Assembly: GCA_021325515.1 (NCBI GenBank)
Contig: JAJPHC010000045.1
Location: 1-64,000, forward strand
Length of the DNA: 64,000 nt
Origin: Acidobacteriota bacterium
GTDB taxonomy: Bacteria > Acidobacteriota > Thermoanaerobaculia > Gp7-AA8
Direction: 5' to 3'
The position numbers and the translations under genes were made by a program. Shown piece after piece: positions 1 to 8,094 of this stretch. Within the stretch, counting starts at the first letter, position 1; every line of letters begins with the position of its first letter. The notes under the pieces were generated by a model. The model was not told where the DNA came from, made no database searches, and was given only the letters and a program-made list of their open reading frames with translations.

Positions 1-69
1 CGACCGCATCAATCACTCCGACGCGCTCACGCGCGTCGATCTTTCAATCAGTAGAGGGGGGATTTTTAG

Positions 70-414
70 ATGATCACCCCGGGGGAAAATTGGGTGATCG
101 TTGACACGGTGTTCTCGATCGGCACTGCCGCCACGGGCCTGGGCCCGACGAGCCTCCTCTATTTTCCATCGGCGAGCGGCGAGATCAATTCGCCATTCAG
201 TGGAATGAGAGACTGCGCGGTCTACTGTTTCGAAACGTTCTATCGCGGCGAGATCGAGGTAGCGCGCCGCATCGAACCGCTGCAGACGTTCACACTGCTG
301 CTGCGTCTTGCAGAGCGCGGCACGCGACTCACCCTGCAAGAGCGCACCGCGGCGGCGGGAGGCGCCGGTCCGTGGCAGATCGGCGATGCGTCGGCGACGC
401 ACTGCGAGCGTTGA
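70..414 (+). CDS. Small hypothetical protein, doubtful
   Basis: An open frame of 114 codons begins with ATG, preceded by a purine-rich Shine-Dalgarno-like run (GAGGGGGGA, about 8 nt upstream). The N-terminal 60 residues are moderately hydrophobic (NWVIVDTVFSIGTAATGLG) and read like a real protein. The last 30 become Ala/Arg/Thr rich and resemble out-of-frame translation. I recognise no family. A long frame exists on the opposite strand too, so this could be a remnant or noise; the flanking region is a decayed island. Confidence 0.3.
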   Translation: MITPGENWVIVDTVFSIGTAATGLGPTSLLYFPSASGEINSPFSGMRDCAVYCFETFYRGEIEVARRIEPLQTFTLLLRLAERGTRLTLQERTAAAGGAGPWQIGDASATHCER

Positions 415-427
415 GCGATGTGTCGGG

Positions 428-513
428 GTGCGGACGCCTCGTCCGCACATGGTGGCGGAGTACCGCTGCCGCGACGGCAGCGGCTCGCGGACGGCGGCGT
501 CCGCGCTCCACAA
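428..513. repeat. Interspersed GC-rich palindromic repeat, single copy
   Basis: The stretch combines three short inverted repeats: GTGCGGACGCCTCGTCCGCA, an ACCGCTGCC/GGCAGCGG hairpin, and a GCGGACG/CGTCCGCG hairpin. The same modules in the same or inverted order recur near 5.3 kb, 18.5 kb and 33.2-33.7 kb. It has no start or stop signals of its own. It is probably a dispersed non-coding repeat family. Confidence 0.8.
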
Positions 514-547
514 GTGATTCCTCGCTACGATCTTGCGCGTATATCAG

Positions 548-976
548 ATGGAAAGGGCGGAGTTTTGCGAATTCACTCCAAACAGCTCCCCGAATGCGAG
601 GACGAATGGCACGACGCATCGGGGTTCCCGACGAAACGTTCCTGGCAATGCAGCGCCGGGAGCGATACTCGTGCATCAACAGTCTCTTTACGCCCGAGCT
701 ATCGCTCTGGACGGCCCAGAGTCTGAGGCGATTTCAGCTCTGTTCGTCGAGCGATTCGACGAGGGGGAAGGATCGTTCCTCCAAAAGTTTCACAGGCCAA
801 TTCGGCGGGGAGATGACGACATCTACCAACTCGCAGCCGAACCACTTTACGTTCTGCAGTTCTTTACCAGTCTGACCGGGCCAGAAAAGAAGATCGAAAC
901 GTTGCGACTGCGTTCAGTTGGAGAACGGAGCATCCGTAGGCCAATCCGCAGCGCCACAGAACTGCTTGCTAATTGA
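548..976 (+). pseudogene. McrB-family AAA/GTPase N-terminal remnant
   Basis: From about residue 40 the frame reads like the region preceding the ATPase core of McrB-type restriction proteins: FVERFDEGEGSFLQKFHRPI, then DDDIYQLAAEPLYVLQFFTS and LTGPEKKIE. After that the frame decays into Arg-rich sequence and stops. No Walker motifs follow, so at most the N-terminal part survives. Homology is judged from memory of the family, not from a search. The first 40 codons also look non-native. It lies next to other restriction and toxin remnants, consistent with a decayed defence island. Confidence 0.45.
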
Positions 977-1070
977 GTCACCCTCCCTTGGAGTCCCGAG
1001 AAAGGTCCAACCCGCTGTCGAAGGAGGTTTTCTCAAGTCGTGTATCCTGCGGTGGATAGGACACGTGCAG

Positions 1071-2102
1071 TCAACCCACTTCATGACTTTTCGGTGGGTC
1101 TTGGGCCAGCAATACCCGCATCAGCGAGGAGTGGCTTCTAAGGAGGTCGTCGGCAACTGCGGTAATCAATACCCTAGGGTAGGACGGATATTCGTCGGCG
1201 TGCGCTGCTATCGTTACGAGCTGACACGTCGAGGCAACTAGAGTCAAGATGAGACGTCCAAAACGTTGAGGGAACTCTTCCTGCATCGCCGGTCGACCGA
1301 TCACTGAAAAGAAAGACTGATAAGCGTGGGCTCGAAGATCTTCAATGTCGCAGAGGCTTGCGGCAGTCGCTAGAGCTGCGCCTGCGGTCGACAGCTCATC
1401 AGGCGACGACTTGCGCTGCAGAGACCATAGTCGAGCGACCAGAGAATTCCCGTCTCTCAAGCTTGGCCGATAAGAACTTTTGGCGTGGATGCCATGCAGT
1501 GCCTGGGATGCGCGCTCGAGAAACTCGCCATACTTGCCATCGTCCTTCCTTCGGATTCGATCCCAAAGCTGATTGCTCGTATTGTGGTTAGCGCTTTGTA
1601 TGTCACGAAGACGCCTCACAAGTATCTGTTCAAGATCAAAAAGAGCGGAGGAGAGGTCGGTTACCCGCATTTCTGGGATACTTAACGACCCATCGACGCG
1701 TCGAGAGATGTCCTCAATAACAACATCGACCGTTTGCCCACCAAGCATGGGGAACCACTGAGGCAGCGTGGCAGGCGAGCTTTCATTGCTAATATCAAGT
1801 TGAACCTTGCCGATCAGAACTATCGCCCAACGATCAACAGGACCAGCAGAGCTGTCCGCTGATACAATCTTTGCTTTCGCTGCCTCGATCAGACGGACAA
1901 CGTCGACCATAATCGCGTTGGGATTGTCGAACACTCGCTCCCGAACGATGAGGCTCTGAATTCCACCACTCTTGCGTCGCCGTTCGAATTGAGACGTGAA
2001 TTCATCACGCTTCTCGGGCATCGCATACCAGTACACTGCAATCGGTACTTCCTGCGCTGCGAGGCGACGTTCGATATATTCCACGAGATGATCCGGGTCC
2101 AT
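1071..2102 (-). CDS. Unrecognised protein, partner of the adjacent ATPase
   Basis: The protein is 343 residues starting MDPDHLVEYIERRL. This start is chosen because GGAGGAACGA sits directly upstream and because it leaves a 13-bp gap from the stop of the preceding ATPase gene; longer in-frame starts would overlap that gene. It has no signal peptide or membrane segment. The first 150 residues alternate strands and helices (PIAVYWYAMPEKRDEF, DRWAIVLIGKVQLDI); the C-terminal half is helical with a long alpha stretch (AGAALATAASLCDIEDLRAH). I recognise no domain. Base composition is less GC-rich than the genes after 5.4 kb, suggesting transfer. It probably works with the ATPase, possibly in phage defence; that is inference from context. 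Confidence 0.75.
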   Translation of the reverse strand: MDPDHLVEYIERRLAAQEVPIAVYWYAMPEKRDEFTSQFERRRKSGGIQSLIVRERVFDNPNAIMVDVVRLIEAAKAKIVSADSSAGPVDRWAIVLIGKVQLDISNESSPATLPQWFPMLGGQTVDVVIEDISRRVDGSLSIPEMRVTDLSSALFDLEQILVRRLRDIQSANHNTSNQLWDRIRRKDDGKYGEFLERASQALHGIHAKSSYRPSLRDGNSLVARLWSLQRKSSPDELSTAGAALATAASLCDIEDLRAHAYQSFFSVIGRPAMQEEFPQRFGRLILTLVASTCQLVTIAAHADEYPSYPRVLITAVADDLLRSHSSLMRVLLAQDPPKSHEVG

Positions 2103-2115
2103 TCGTTCCTCCGCG

Positions 2116-4500
2116 CTACAACCGTGGCGTTGTGACCGCTGCGATACGTCCCAGGAGGGGGATCCTTGGAGCGACACGATCATCACTAGTCATTCTCAGG
2201 AAGTTGGCTTGACCACCAGTCGTCAGAATGTAGTCCGCCGAGAGGCCGAGCTCCGGCGTCAAGCGCAAGAGATCCACGATTCGCCCAAAGTCGTCCCTCG
2301 AACATTCGAGCGTTGATGGGTACTCAAGACAAACTTGCCGTAGCGTTGCATACGTCGCGTACAACCATGGGTTCCGTAAACGTTCCTTCGGTGCCAGTGC
2401 ATCGGCGATCGCATTTCGAAAAAACGCATACTCACTGCTGACGCTGATTCGCGCCGGAACCAGCCTCGCTTTCCGGAACGCCTCGAAGTCCGCTCGTCCT
2501 AACGCTAGGTGCGCCATCCGTCGTTTTGTCTCGATAAGCCAATCGACCAGTTCTACGAGTAGCTTGACCGTCAGGAAGGGGTGGCCTGCAGTCTCGTCAT
2601 AGACAGAGTCGGCAAAGCCGTCGACGATCGGTAAGCGATCTGTGAGAACCTTGCGCAGCAGCTCTGAGAGTTCCGATACTTCAGATCCTGGGGTGTGTTC
2701 GAACAAGGGGAAAGCATCCTGTTGCACATAAGCGCTTAATTGGTTCTGATCCATCAGAACGAAGTGAGCGTCGGGACGTTGCCCGATAAACACAATGAGA
2801 TTTTCACGGCTGAACGCGACCATCTGGTTTAGGAGTGGTTGGACGACGGTATAACGGAGTTCCTCGTCACGGTCGCACGCCAACCGCAAACGCGCAAATA
2901 GCGTTTCGTATTCGTCCAGCACGAAAACGTATCTGCTCATGAGGGTTGATAACGCGGCGCACTTAACAACGGTTTCGTAAAAGAATCGAGCACCAATCTG
3001 CTCACCACTCTGAAGTGCTCTTACTACTTCCTCATAAAAAGCGCTGACACTCGCGTCGGCCTCAGTGTTGTCGCAGGTCTGACTAACGACCATTGACGTT
3101 CCAGTTGTCGTGCTAAGGTCAAAACAGGCAGTTGTTTTCCCACTGCGCCTGACGCTGCACCATAGCCGAACTCCGTTCCGGCGTTCGAACGTTCTCAAAA
3201 GGTCGCGTACGCTTCGCCGGTACACATGGAAATATCGAGAGAGAAATGGGTTGTGGAGAGGGAAGTTGCGTGCGACGTTGTACGAGAGCGGGGCGGATAG
3301 TTCTTTATTCTTTTCGTAGCGCGAGATCGTACTGCGCAAGACATACACAACACGCTCTCGGGACTCAGAAGGAGTTGTTGCCGCGGTGTCGACCAATATG
3401 GGACGGAGCGCGTCGTCGGCCACACTACGTTCGGCGATATCCGGACGTAGAGGGGCGACTATCACGCTGACTCCTCGGTTTGCGGCCTCCAGTAAATTGC
3501 CGTCTGTCACGTATCCGCCGTCGATGTATGCCTGCACTTCGACCAACTTCGCTGATTCGACGCTGGGGGATTGGAGCGCGATGTCAACCCGCCGAGACTC
3601 CCATATGAGTTGGCTGAGCACGGGAACGGGTAGGCGGTCAGCGCCAGTTCGGCCCAGCAGGTTTTCGATACCTTCGATCAAGGGCAGGACGTTCGATGTG
3701 AGGCCATCTCGGAACGGCGTCGGCTCAAATCGCGAAACAAGTGAAGAAAGATCTTTGGAGGTTAGGAAGCCGAGATAGTGTGCCCAAGCGCGGGGAGTAT
3801 CGATCAGGAGCTGCGTGCCCAACGTCTCGCCGAAGCGGACTTGGCCATAACCCTCAATGATTCCGCTAAGCATCGCCGACGCCACCAGCCGAGTCGCGGT
3901 CAGGACAGGTTGGTTGGCAGCAACACTCCCCGTGTAGAATTCAACGGGAAGTTCGAGAAAGCGTTGAAGACCACCGAGGGACTTTGTGAGTGCTATTGGA
4001 TGCGAGTCTGCGACGCTGACGTGGCTATAGCCTTTCGAGAATATCTCGGTGGAATGCTTTGCCAACGCTCGTTTTAGGGCTTCGATTGTCTCGGGCTCCC
4101 GGGCAAGAGCTGTTGCACGTACGAACGCTTGTCGCAAAGTTTCGCGGTAGTGCGTTGACCACTGAAAGATGTGCCAGCGGCTGAGTTCCTGCAGCGAGTG
4201 TGTGATCGCGGTCTCGAAAGCGATCACATCAGCCTCACGGAGCTTGGGCCGCTCGACTGAGACTGGCGCGGTCGCGCGATTGGAACGCGCGGCGAGGCGG
4301 TCGTCGAGAACCTGCAGCAGCGCGCGGCGACGTTTCTTGTGAAACTGCTCGGCTGTTTTTTTAAGATCAGGTTCCCACAATTTCAGATCTTCATCGCCGA
4401 GCATGTCGACCACGGCACGGAACCGTCGTTCAGCTTCGTCGGGCTTAACGACGCGAAGTAGCTCACCGATATCTCTCAGTTCCGCGTCGATGGCGTCCAT
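2116..4500 (-). CDS. Large P-loop ATPase of a candidate defence operon
   Basis: The protein is 794 residues. A nucleotide-binding module lies in the second half: a Walker A-like sequence SVRRSGKTT with the lysine at about 455, then a Walker B-like stretch YVFVLDEYETLF with the acidic pair at about 529-530. A helical region (SELLRKVLTDRLP, DETAGHPFLTVKLLVELVDW) resembles the lid and winged-helix part of AAA/STAND ATPases. The N-terminal 400 residues are mostly helical, with an island (RRVDIALQ ... LVEVQAYID) that could be a nuclease-like D...ExQ motif. The start overlaps the stop of the upstream fragment in a TGATG arrangement. GC content is low relative to the rest of the window. No known system is recognised. 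Confidence 0.8.
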   Translation of the reverse strand: MDAIDAELRDIGELLRVVKPDEAERRFRAVVDMLGDEDLKLWEPDLKKTAEQFHKKRRRALLQVLDDRLAARSNRATAPVSVERPKLREADVIAFETAITHSLQELSRWHIFQWSTHYRETLRQAFVRATALAREPETIEALKRALAKHSTEIFSKGYSHVSVADSHPIALTKSLGGLQRFLELPVEFYTGSVAANQPVLTATRLVASAMLSGIIEGYGQVRFGETLGTQLLIDTPRAWAHYLGFLTSKDLSSLVSRFEPTPFRDGLTSNVLPLIEGIENLLGRTGADRLPVPVLSQLIWESRRVDIALQSPSVESAKLVEVQAYIDGGYVTDGNLLEAANRGVSVIVAPLRPDIAERSVADDALRPILVDTAATTPSESRERVVYVLRSTISRYEKNKELSAPLSYNVARNFPLHNPFLSRYFHVYRRSVRDLLRTFERRNGVRLWCSVRRSGKTTACFDLSTTTGTSMVVSQTCDNTEADASVSAFYEEVVRALQSGEQIGARFFYETVVKCAALSTLMSRYVFVLDEYETLFARLRLACDRDEELRYTVVQPLLNQMVAFSRENLIVFIGQRPDAHFVLMDQNQLSAYVQQDAFPLFEHTPGSEVSELSELLRKVLTDRLPIVDGFADSVYDETAGHPFLTVKLLVELVDWLIETKRRMAHLALGRADFEAFRKARLVPARISVSSEYAFFRNAIADALAPKERLRNPWLYATYATLRQVCLEYPSTLECSRDDFGRIVDLLRLTPELGLSADYILTTGGQANFLRMTSDDRVAPRIPLLGRIAAVTTPRL

Positions 4501-4778
4501 CAGAGCCCTCTAGCAGGATGGTTGCCGCGGATTCCATCCGATAGTACCCATGCACGGCGGCTTCCTCGCGGATGTGCGACGCGCGGATCTACCGGCCGCA
4601 GGTTGAGGTTCGCAGGGTAGACCGTCCCGGTTCGCACCACATCTGCCATTGCGTCGTAGATTTTCCGGATCGCGCGTTTCGTGCGCCCTTCGCGAAATGC
4701 CTTTTCATCATCCTTACAGTCCCTGTGAAATGCATTCATAACGTAGTCGGCGTCTTCATGCGAAAACCCGTGAAGGTT
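4500..4778 (-). pseudogene. C-terminal tail of a restriction-modification-type DNA methyltransferase
   Basis: The open stretch reads GFSHEDADYVMNAF, then KDDEKAFREGRTKRAIRKIY and DPRVAHP. This resembles the extreme C-terminus of large class I N6-adenine methyltransferase/endonuclease proteins (Eco57I or PglX-like), where a '(R)TKR-I--IYDAM' segment is followed by a 'DPRVAHP'-like end. The catalytic domain is absent. It begins after an in-frame stop, and an ATG at 4739 could still start a 79-residue peptide. Its TGA overlaps the ATG of the ATPase by one base. I read it as a remnant of the gene once upstream of the ATPase. Homology is by eye. Confidence 0.45.
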
Positions 4779-4954
4779 TCAGAACGCAGAGGTCGAGGGT
4801 GACGCATGTTCGTGCCTCGTCGCGGCATCGTGCAAGGAGACAATGTCTTCTGCCCTGTGAGGTTACGTTCGCACGCTCTTGGCGTCGTGAGCAGCCGTGC
4901 GTGCAAGATCGAGAAGCGCAGTGCCGAGATTCTCATCGGTTTTGAGAGCGGTCA

Positions 4955-4955
<1 letters not shown>
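4756..4955 (-). pseudogene. DUF5615 (PIN-like) toxin remnant, frameshifted
   Basis: The gene opens with ATG overlapping the TGA of the DUF433 gene by one base. It encodes MTALKTDENLGTALLDLA and then KSVRT before an early stop. In a neighbouring frame the sequence resumes as LARCRDEARTCVTLDL, matching the typical 'CR-E-R-LVTLDLDF' segment of DUF5615 PIN-like proteins. The two halves are therefore one toxin-type gene broken by a frameshift. The family's usual length is about 115-120 residues. In the family the C-terminal part carries acidic metal-binding residues, which are not intact here. Confidence 0.6.
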
Positions 4956-5230
<275 letters not shown>

Positions 5231-5308
5231 TCAAGGAGTTGCATCTGGTTGTCTACGAGGTATCAGTCAGAGAGTGATCCAGCGGCTGTGCCGTGGGTAC
5301 GCAACACG

Positions 5309-5362
5309 GAGCACCGCTGCCTCGACGGCAGCGGCTCGCGGACGGGGGCGTCCGCGCCCCAC
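5309..5362. repeat. Interspersed GC-rich palindromic repeat, single copy
   Basis: Two hairpin modules occur here, ACCGCTGCCTCGACGGCAGC and GCGGACGGGGGCGTCCGCG. They match modules of the arrays at 18.5 and 33.2 kb. The copy sits between the toxin-antitoxin remnant and the first kinase gene, about 60 bases before the kinase start. The rest of the 5201-5421 interval shows no gene. Confidence 0.75.
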
Positions 5363-5421
5363 ATCAGATCGCTCCGCTCATGCATAATTGCCGGATCACC
5401 TACAAGTGATGGAGCGGCCTT

Positions 5422-8073
5422 ATGACCCTGTCTGCCGGGAGTCGCATCGGCTCGTATGAGATCACCGCCCGCATCGGCGCGGGAGGCATGGGGGAAGTCT
5501 TCCGTGCGCGCGACACCCGCATCGGCCGCGACGTCGCGATCAAAGTGCTCCCCACCGACGTCGCGAGCGACGCCGATCGCCTGCGCCGCTTCGAACAGGA
5601 GGCGCGCTCCGCGGGCTCGCTCAACCACACGAACCTCGTCACCATCCACGAGTTCGGAACGCACGATGGCGCCCCCTATCTCGTCATGGAGCTCCTCGAC
5701 GGCGAGACTCTGCGCGAAAAGCTCGGCGACTCCTCGGGCACGCCGCGCATCCCGATCCGCAAGGCGATGGAGTACGGCCAGCAGATCGCCACCGGTCTCG
5801 CCGCCGCGCACGAGAAGGGCATCGTCCATCGCGATCTGAAGCCGGAGAACATCTTCATCACGCGCGACGGCCGAGTGAAGATCCTCGATTTCGGTCTGGC
5901 GAAAGTGAACGGCCTGCAGTTCGGCGACAACGACAAGACCGAGGCGAAGAAGACGACGCCGGGCGCGATCGTCGGGACCGTCGGCTACATGTCGCCCGAG
6001 CAGGTACGCGGCCGCGACGTCGACCATCGCACTGACATCTTCTCCTCCGGCGCGATCCTCTACGAGATGATCTCCGGCCGCCGCGCGTTTCGCGGCGATT
6101 CCTCGGCCGACACGCTCAGCTCGATCCTTCATGAAGACCCGCCCGAGCTCACCGCATCGGGCCATCACGTCTCGCCGCTCGTCGATCGCGTGATCCGGCG
6201 CTGTCTCGAGAAGGAGAAAGGGGAGCGTTTCGAATCGGCGCGCGATCTCGCGTTCGCGCTCGATGCCGCGACGACGTCGACGACGTCGCACGAGCTGCCG
6301 AAGTCGCCCGCCTCGCGAGGGAAGAGAGTGCGCTTCGCGATGCTCGCCGTTGCCGCGCTCGTTGCGGCCGCCGGAATCGCGTGGATCGCGTGGCGTGCCG
6401 GCCGCTCCAGCGCCGCTCTTCCTCGAGAGTCGTTCAAGCAACTCACCTTCGAAGCGGGCCGCAGTTCTTCCCCCTCCATCGCGCCCGACGGCAAGACGTT
6501 CGTCTTCGTGAAAGGGGAAGGGCCGCACCGGCAGCTCTTTCTGCAGCGCATCGACGGACGCACCGCGCTCGCGCTGAGCAAGTCCGCCGATGATGACGAT
6601 CACGAGCCGGCGTTCTCGCCGGACGGCAGCGAGATCGCGTTTCGCTCCGAGCGCGCCGGCGGAGGAATCTTCGTCATGGGAGCGACGGGAGAGTCGGTCC
6701 GGCGAATCACCTCGACGGGCCACAATCCGGCGTGGACGCCGGATGGAAAGTCGATCGTCTTCTGCAGCGAAGAGATGCTGACGCCGACGAGCCGCGCCTC
6801 CGTGGCGAGCCTGTCGATCGCCGACCGCGCGTCGGGAACCGTCCGCGAGCTCTTCAAGGGCGACGCGATGCAGCCGGATGTGTCGCCGCATCAGAAGCGG
6901 ATCGCGTTCTGGGCGCTTCCTCCGAAGGGCGGCCAGCGCGATCTCTACACCGTCGCGATGAATGGCGATCCGAAGAGCGTCGTCGCTGCGACGAACGACG
7001 CGGCGCTCGACTGGAATCCGGTCTGGGCTCCCGACGGCAAGTCGCTCCTCTTCTCCAGCGATCGCGGCGGCACGATGAACCTCTGGCGCCTGCCGATCGA
7101 CGAAGAAAGCGGGAAGCCGCAGGGGCCGCCGCAACCGCTGTCGGTTCCCGCGATGTACGCCGGTCACATCTCCATCGCGCGCAACGGCAATCAAGTCGTC
7201 TATGCGTCGCTGATGACGACGAACGAGTTGAGGCGCGGCGCGATCGATCCCGCGACGCTCGCGCTCACGCTCGATCCGCAGCCGGTGCTGAGCGGCTCGA
7301 TGCTCATCCGCACCGTCGAGCCTTCGCCCGATGGACAGTGGATCGCGCTGACGACGGAAGAGCGCCAGGAAGACGTGTACGTGATGAAGAGCGACGGGAC
7401 GGATCTGCGCCAGCTCACGAACGACATGGCTCGCGATCGCGGCGCGTCGTGGTGGCTGGACAGCTCGCGCATCGTCTTCTATTCGACGCGGGGCGGCAAT
7501 TACGACTGCTGGAGCATTCGCATCGACGGCAGCGAGATCACCCAGCTCTCGCGCAACACGCAGTCGAACTTTCCGACGATCTCGCCGGATGCGAAGACGA
7601 TGGCGCTGTTCGATCTCCACACGACGCAATTGTGGGAGGTCGGCGGCTCGATGTTCCAGACGTTGCCTCCCACGCCGCTGGGCGATTCGTTCTACGCCGC
7701 GGCCTTCTCGCCCGACAGCAAGCGGATCGTCGGCGCCGGCTGGCTGAACGGGACGGCCATCTACATCTACTCGATTCCCGATCGCACGTACAAAGTGGTG
7801 CTCGATCACGCGCTGCCGACATTCAATCGCGGCGTCGCCGTTCGATCCTCTGCCGATCGCGGGAGCATGGCGTTCCTCGACGCGGATCACCTGCTGTTCG
7901 GTTCCGTCGACGGCCATGTCTACGTGATCGACATCGCGACGGGTGCGAAGCGGGTGATCGGCGATGCCCCGGCCGTCGCCTTCTCGCGCAACGGCCGCTA
8001 CTTCGTCTCGCTCACGCCGCATTCGCAATCGGATGTCTGGCAGATGACGCTCGGCGAGCGCAGCGGCGGGTGA
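5422..8073 (+). CDS. Ser/Thr protein kinase with TolB-like propeller
   Basis: The 883-residue protein is a Hanks-type kinase fused to a C-terminal beta propeller. The glycine loop IGAGGMGEVF is at 18-27, the ATP-binding lysine in AIKVL at 41, the catalytic loop HRDLKPEN from 136 and DFG at 156-158, so the kinase should be active. One transmembrane helix lies at about 303-322. After it come repeated 'PDGK-I-F-S' blades (SPSIAPDGKTFVF, PAFSPDGSEIAF, PVWAPDGKSLLF) typical of TolB/WD40-like sensors, expected outside the cytoplasm. GGAG lies about 10 nt upstream of the ATG. Its stop is 21 bp from the stop of a second such kinase on the other strand. The ligand is unknown. Confidence 0.93.
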   Translation: MTLSAGSRIGSYEITARIGAGGMGEVFRARDTRIGRDVAIKVLPTDVASDADRLRRFEQEARSAGSLNHTNLVTIHEFGTHDGAPYLVMELLDGETLREKLGDSSGTPRIPIRKAMEYGQQIATGLAAAHEKGIVHRDLKPENIFITRDGRVKILDFGLAKVNGLQFGDNDKTEAKKTTPGAIVGTVGYMSPEQVRGRDVDHRTDIFSSGAILYEMISGRRAFRGDSSADTLSSILHEDPPELTASGHHVSPLVDRVIRRCLEKEKGERFESARDLAFALDAATTSTTSHELPKSPASRGKRVRFAMLAVAALVAAAGIAWIAWRAGRSSAALPRESFKQLTFEAGRSSSPSIAPDGKTFVFVKGEGPHRQLFLQRIDGRTALALSKSADDDDHEPAFSPDGSEIAFRSERAGGGIFVMGATGESVRRITSTGHNPAWTPDGKSIVFCSEEMLTPTSRASVASLSIADRASGTVRELFKGDAMQPDVSPHQKRIAFWALPPKGGQRDLYTVAMNGDPKSVVAATNDAALDWNPVWAPDGKSLLFSSDRGGTMNLWRLPIDEESGKPQGPPQPLSVPAMYAGHISIARNGNQVVYASLMTTNELRRGAIDPATLALTLDPQPVLSGSMLIRTVEPSPDGQWIALTTEERQEDVYVMKSDGTDLRQLTNDMARDRGASWWLDSSRIVFYSTRGGNYDCWSIRIDGSEITQLSRNTQSNFPTISPDAKTMALFDLHTTQLWEVGGSMFQTLPPTPLGDSFYAAAFSPDSKRIVGAGWLNGTAIYIYSIPDRTYKVVLDHALPTFNRGVAVRSSADRGSMAFLDADHLLFGSVDGHVYVIDIATGAKRVIGDAPAVAFSRNGRYFVSLTPHSQSDVWQMTLGERSGG

Positions 8074-8094
8074 TGCGCGCCGCGCGCCTCACGC

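Noticed and set aside
5263-8028. Long minus-strand open frame of about 920 codons
   Set aside because: It is antisense to the kinase gene, Arg/Ala/His rich, without domains; the plus-strand kinase is clearly the coding frame.
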